From Phycisphaerae bacterium (GTDB lineage Bacteria > Planctomycetota > Phycisphaerae > UBA1845): a DNA stretch of 36,882 nt. The DNA lies in assembly GCA_029260135.1 (NCBI GenBank), contig JAJDDV010000186.1, positions 1-36,882 on the forward strand, read 5' to 3'. Under the pieces are notes generated by a model. It was not told where the DNA came from. It did no database searches and saw only the letters and a list, made by a program, of their open reading frames with translations. This document shows, in pieces, positions 33,610 to 36,882 of this stretch. How positions within the stretch are numbered: position 1 is the stretch's first letter; each line of letters begins with the position of its first letter. A program made the translations under genes and the position numbers.

Positions 33610-34473
33610 CTAGACCGCCAACCTGCGTCCGAAGAAGATCTTGCTTCCGGTCAGAAGAAGCAGCGCCGAAATCATCAGACCCCACGCCGACACCGTCGGA
33701 ATGCTATCCGGAGGATCCAACCCGACGATCGACTCGACCAGCACCACGAAATCGGAGTAGTCTTCATCCGAGACGCCACCTCCCACCAGGCCATCCTCGA
33801 ACGCAATGATCCATTCACTGTCGGTGAACAACCCCGACGATAGCGGCCAGATTTGCAGTTTGGTCGAACCGTTCCCCTGGTACGTCAGCGCCTGGGGCGC
33901 ATCGCTCAGATTCTTTGAGTCCTCCGAAAAAACGGTGTAGTCGAAAGTTGAGGGATCACCGTCTCCGCCCGCACCGGTCGCAGCACCGTAGACATCGACA
34001 TAGAAACCGAAGTTGCCGCTAAAATCCACAACACCGGAGTCGACAAAGATGACGTCTACGGTCCCGTCCGCATAGAACGACACCAACGACTGGTCGCCGG
34101 GAGCGCTGGCGCCGGAAAACACCTGAACCTTCTTCGTCGGGTCGGCGACATCGTAAAGGCCGAATCGATTTGATGCCGTCAGCGACGTCAGCTCCAAGAT
34201 AAATGTCGAAAGGGACCCGCCGGCGGCGGTATTCGTGAAAACAGCTTGGGGCGATTGGCCGGCAATCGCATCGACCACGGGTCCACTGAAATAGATGCCC
34301 GACGGCACATCCGTATGCGTGTTGGTGAACAGAAGTTGGAGGTCGTTATCCCCGAGTGGACTGATCGGGCGGGTATTGAAGACATCGGCCTGAGCGGGGA
34401 CCACGATCGAGCCCAGTGCGAACCCCACAACCCCAAGAATCGACAGGAACTGCAGCTTCCTACGCCCCACCAT
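33610..34473 (-). CDS. DUF4114-like secreted protein with IPTVSAWGL sorting signal
   Basis: 287 residues. Signal peptide LQFLSILGVVGFALGSIVVP. The middle resembles a secreted beta-rich domain (FGLYDVADPTKKVQVFSG). Near the end FEDGLVGGGVSDEDYSDFVV matches the acidic D-x-D-Y-x-D-F motif typical of DUF4114, probably calcium-binding. The C-terminus IPTVSAWGLMISALLLLTG plus a basic tail is an exosortase-type sorting signal like that of the protein at 17880-18590. The ATG at 34473 has GGGAG 8 nt upstream; a GTG at 34482 is too close to it. It converges with the PEGA gene, 14 bp away. Confidence 0.82.
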   Translation of the reverse strand: MVGRRKLQFLSILGVVGFALGSIVVPAQADVFNTRPISPLGDNDLQLLFTNTHTDVPSGIYFSGPVVDAIAGQSPQAVFTNTAAGGSLSTFILELTSLTASNRFGLYDVADPTKKVQVFSGASAPGDQSLVSFYADGTVDVIFVDSGVVDFSGNFGFYVDVYGAATGAGGDGDPSTFDYTVFSEDSKNLSDAPQALTYQGNGSTKLQIWPLSSGLFTDSEWIIAFEDGLVGGGVSDEDYSDFVVLVESIVGLDPPDSIPTVSAWGLMISALLLLTGSKIFFGRRLAV

Positions 34474-34769
34474 CAAAGTCACTCCCTTCCCCGACAGAGC
34501 ACAGCACAGTCCGCCGCCCTGTCAAACCAGTCGACACGCTCCCGTGTCGCTCTTCCGTGGCGTTGCACGCCCGGCGCACAGCACCAGACTACCAAAACCG
34601 CCCGTTTCGGTCAACGAACCAGGCACCGTTGGCCAACTGATTGCACTGGAGGCTCCCCGCAACGCCCGGGAAAAGGACTTATCGGAACGAAATCGGCTTC
34701 CCCGCGCCTGAAGCGGCCTCCGGATTCGTCGCCTGCAACGACCTCACGATCGTCGTTGCACGTTGACGA
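34474..34769. other. Intergenic region with a hairpin at 34735-34759
   Basis: 296 bp without a supported gene. GCAACGAC-(9 nt)-GTCGTTGC at 34735-34759 lies just beyond the ROK stop and may end that transcript; no T-tract follows. Confidence 0.4.
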
Positions 34770-35468
34770 TCATCGCCCATCCGCCTCCCCCCACGCCGAC
34801 CCGGCCGCGCCGATCATCCCCGCGTCGTATCCCAGCTTCGCCAGCCCCACCGCCGGAACATCCTCGTGCAGCGACGACCGGTTGGAAGTGACATAGGCTG
34901 TCACGCTATCCAGCAGAAATGCTCCGGCCCGGCTCATCCCCCCGCCCAAAACGACAATCGCCGGGTTGTAGACATGTTGAATGTTGATGCACGCCACACC
35001 TAGATACCAGCACGCCTCATTCCAGATCCGAAGACAGCCCGCATCCCCTGCCTTCGCGCGTTCCACCACAGCCTCACAATCCAACCCATCGCCGCCCGCG
35101 CCGACCCAGTACTCGCCGAACGCCGCCGCGTTCCGATCATTCTCCAACACCACCAAGGTCTGCAGCTTCTCCGAAAGAGCATCCCTCAAAGGAACATCCA
35201 CCCACCCCGGAAGGTTTGCCGCGCGGACAATCCGACCCGTGCGATGACTCAGCGGCCCCGGTGCGCCGACCCCCACCCCGGCCAGTGCCTTGTCCCCGAC
35301 TTCCGCGGACGACAGCAGCCGTCGAACCAGCGCGACCATCTCCTCGATCACAACCTCCGGCCCCACACCGACCGGCTGCGAATGTCGCGCAAGAATGCGC
35401 CCCTCGCGGTCGACCGCCGCCCCCTTGAGATTCGTCCCGCCAAGATCAATTCCGACCGCAACCGTCAT
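34770..35468 (-). CDS. ROK-family protein with large internal deletion
   Basis: 232 residues, whereas ROK sugar kinases are about 300-320. The N-terminal ATP-binding block is intact (GIDLGGTNLKGAAVD), as are AGVGVGAPGP and the catalytic Asp in LENDRNAAAFGEYW (D111). After VGAGGDG (about residue 128) the sequence jumps to VVERAKAGDAGCLRIWNEA, which normally follows some 80-100 residues later. Missing are the GTGIGGG loop and the zinc-binding CGCxxxGCLE motif. The C-terminal part (NPAIVVLGGGMSRAG; YDAGMIGAAGSA) is normal. The join is in frame, so the gene may make a stable but catalytically altered protein, or be a decaying pseudogene. It lies 45 bp after the Memo-like gene. Confidence 0.8.
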   Translation of the reverse strand: MTVAVGIDLGGTNLKGAAVDREGRILARHSQPVGVGPEVVIEEMVALVRRLLSSAEVGDKALAGVGVGAPGPLSHRTGRIVRAANLPGWVDVPLRDALSEKLQTLVVLENDRNAAAFGEYWVGAGGDGLDCEAVVERAKAGDAGCLRIWNEACWYLGVACINIQHVYNPAIVVLGGGMSRAGAFLLDSVTAYVTSNRSSLHEDVPAVGLAKLGYDAGMIGAAGSAWGEADGR

Positions 35469-35513
35469 GACAATCCGACTTGCGACCTCCCACAACATCC
35501 CGCCCCTCAACCT

Positions 35514-36395
35514 TCAGACAAACACGACCCCCGCATACCCAACCGAATCCTCCGGCGTTCCCGCCCCCTTGCCCATGAGCACTTCGCTACTCGTCGTCTG
35601 CTCCAGCAACACGCCCTCCGTCGCGCCCAGTACCGCCGCCGCCGCAATCGTCGCCGCCGCAGCCCCCGCGTTACACGCGTTTCGCCGCTCCGCAGCCTCC
35701 GCCACGAGCCCCGCTGCTTTCATTCTGCACACCATGTCGACGAACCGGCGATCATTCTCATCCTTCGCCCACAAGACGCCCGCCTCGCCGACCCCCCGCG
35801 GTGCGAACCCATACCGAGGACCGTAGTGCGTCAGATCGGTCGTGCCGACAATCAACGCGTCATAGTCGTACGCCGTTAATGTCCGCCCTACCGCGTCGCC
35901 GATGTCCTGCGCCTTGGGAACCAGCGGTACCGAAATCGGCACCACCTTGACACCGGGAAACAAGTGCCGAATCAACGGCATCTGCACTTCCAGCGAGTGC
36001 TCGTCCACATGCGCGTGCGGATCATCGACGATCGCGTTCGTGTGGCCAAGAATCCGCTCCGCCAGTCGATCATCAACCTCGACGGGGCCCAGCGGCGTCT
36101 CCCACCGACCGGAGCAGAACATCGCCCCCTTCTTTCCCGTGAATCGGTGTACACCGCCGAACAAGACAATCGTTTTCGGTTGCCGCTCCGCGAGAAGGCG
36201 CAACACGCGCGCCGCGATCGCACCGCTGCACACCCAGCCCGCATGCGGAACGAGCCCAGCCACAACGCGCCCTTCGACGGATGGGTCGTCGGACGCCGGT
36301 CCCTCCTCCGCGAGCATCGAGAGCAACTCCGTACGGCACGCGTCCGTACCCGCCGGATAGAATTGCCCCGCCACCACCGGTTCTCGAATGAGCAT
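35514..36395 (-). CDS. amrB: AmmeMemoRadiSam system protein B (MEMO1 family)
   Basis: 293 residues. MLIREPVVAGQFYPAG is the typical start. The MEMO-type candidate active-site residues are present: H51 (VPHAGW), H83 (GGVHRF), H133 (DEHSLEVQMP), H190 (TTDLTHYGP) and C241 (NACNAGA). In bacteria this protein accompanies AMMECR1-like protein A and a radical-SAM protein; neither is in the window, though they could lie elsewhere. The exact reaction is unknown. The ATG at 36395 has GAGGAC about 9 nt upstream; the frame remains open upstream but that sequence is low-complexity and not coding-like. Confidence 0.9.
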   Translation of the reverse strand: MLIREPVVAGQFYPAGTDACRTELLSMLAEEGPASDDPSVEGRVVAGLVPHAGWVCSGAIAARVLRLLAERQPKTIVLFGGVHRFTGKKGAMFCSGRWETPLGPVEVDDRLAERILGHTNAIVDDPHAHVDEHSLEVQMPLIRHLFPGVKVVPISVPLVPKAQDIGDAVGRTLTAYDYDALIVGTTDLTHYGPRYGFAPRGVGEAGVLWAKDENDRRFVDMVCRMKAAGLVAEAAERRNACNAGAAAATIAAAAVLGATEGVLLEQTTSSEVLMGKGAGTPEDSVGYAGVVFV

Positions 36396-36669
36396 GACCA
36401 AGTCCTCGCTACAGGAACCGTTCGTTTCCGCCGGCATATTCGCCGATCCGTCCACCTTGGGCAAGCAGGCCGTTTCGTCGCCCGTCGCGGAGCCTGTCCC
36501 GCCGCCGTCGGGGTCGCTTCTTCTTTTTCCGGAGCCGGCCCCGAGGCAATCGGCATCCCCATGTCTCCTGTTCCTCGAGTCGCCCGAGTCCCCTCCTCCT
36601 CGCATTGCTCTCTCGGCTATGCCACAGCTCCCCCCTGTTCACAAACACCCATAAAGGATCGAAATCTAT
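36396..36669. other. Intergenic region upstream of amrB
   Basis: About 270 bp without a supported gene. Open frames on both strands are low-complexity Arg/Ser/Pro/Gly-rich translations of GC-rich DNA. Confidence 0.5.
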
Positions 36670-36700
36670 TTGACATTATTGGGGGGGGGGGGGGTAGACT
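36670..36700 (+). promoter_or_regulatory. Promoter-like sequence with a G14 spacer tract
   Basis: TTGACA (36670-36675), then TTATT, fourteen G (36681-36694), then TAGACT (36695-36700). The -35 is perfect and the -10 matches TATAAT at 4 of 6, with a 19-bp spacer. Loss of two G would give the optimal 17. The same tract, read as C14, lies 285 bp upstream of amrB on the other strand. Confidence 0.5.
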
Positions 36701-36793
36701 TGTGTGCTGTCCCATAAATGCACTCGGGCGCGGGATCCTGCACGGCAACCGTCCGGCTCGCACCACCCTGTGCCCGCTGAAACAGAGGCCTTT

Positions 36794-36882
36794 GTGACCC
36801 GCGTGCCGCTTGGCGCATCAGCGACGGAACCTATTCCGTCATACCGTGAAGCGTACGCGCAGACTGCGACGGCCAATGGAGC
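36794..36882 (+). CDS. Possible start of a gene running off the window
   Basis: GTG at 36794 with AGAGG 5 nt upstream opens a frame of 29 codons that is still open at the window end (VTRVPLGASATEPIPSYREA...). It lies about 90 bp downstream of the G14 promoter-like sequence. Too short to recognise; coding status uncertain. Confidence 0.35.
   Translation, partial: MTRVPLGASATEPIPSYREAYAQTATANG

Overview
The window is GC-rich bacterial DNA that most resembles a member of the Planctomycetota, possibly Phycisphaerae-like. Evidence: two secreted proteins end in a VPTVSEWGL/IPTVSAWGL-type C-terminal sorting signal; two large exported proteins carry dockerin-like D-x-N/D-x-D-G motifs and Cys-rich 'GACCLPDGTC' blocks; spacing between transcription units is wide and filled with small dispersed repeats. 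The lineage is inferred from protein style, not from a phylogenetic marker.

Layout. 1-756: short direct repeats downstream of rnr. 757-3042 (-): RNase R. 3398-4123 (+): cobalamin-binding-fold protein. 4147-7918 (-): a sulfur/sirohaem operon read as promoter, 42-codon polycysteine leader peptide, intrinsic terminator, cysH (Fe-S type APS/PAPS reductase), hemA, cbiX-like chelatase, cobA. 7951-10474 (-): DUF362 protein and a UbiA-family prenyltransferase of the decaprenyl-phosphate phosphoribosyltransferase type. 10984-13572 (+): DUF1579 protein and an FG-GAP beta-propeller with dockerin-like tail. 13573-19604: thioredoxin-fold protein, queC, a LolA-like periplasmic protein, DoxX and a sorting-signal protein, separated by repeats that include two copies of a 121-bp element with terminal inverted repeats. 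19605-19691: tRNA-Ser(UGA). 20046-21077: PAS-GGDEF diguanylate cyclase. 21376-25112 (+): corrinoid methyl-transfer operon (MttB homologue, MetH-activation-like protein, corrinoid protein, homocysteine methyltransferase). 25261-31755 (-): a 2,164-residue secreted repeat protein. 32257-33595 (+): CBS-domain protein, metallophosphoesterase, PEGA lipoprotein. 33610-36395 (-): DUF4114 sorting-signal protein, internally shortened ROK protein, AmmeMemoRadiSam protein B. 36670-36700: a 14-G tract inside a promoter-like sequence.

Most notable. (1) A TTGACA-N17-TAGGAT promoter starts an almost leaderless mRNA whose first ORF has seven consecutive Cys codons, followed by a 12-bp GC hairpin with a U-tract and then cysH-hemA-cbiX-cobA. 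This looks like cysteine-responsive transcription attenuation of sulfate reduction plus sirohaem synthesis, since sirohaem is the sulfite reductase cofactor. Leaderless polycysteine attenuators are known in mycobacteria; here one appears with an intrinsic terminator in a planctomycete-like genome. (2) The mttB operon looks like a MetH dismantled into separate homocysteine, corrinoid and activation modules, with the folate module replaced by a non-pyrrolysine MttB homologue, suggesting direct methyl transfer from a methylated amine to homocysteine. (3) A G14 tract in a promoter spacer and a G10 tract inside cobA are candidate slippage switches.

All calls come from reading the sequence by eye; no database search or folding program was run.
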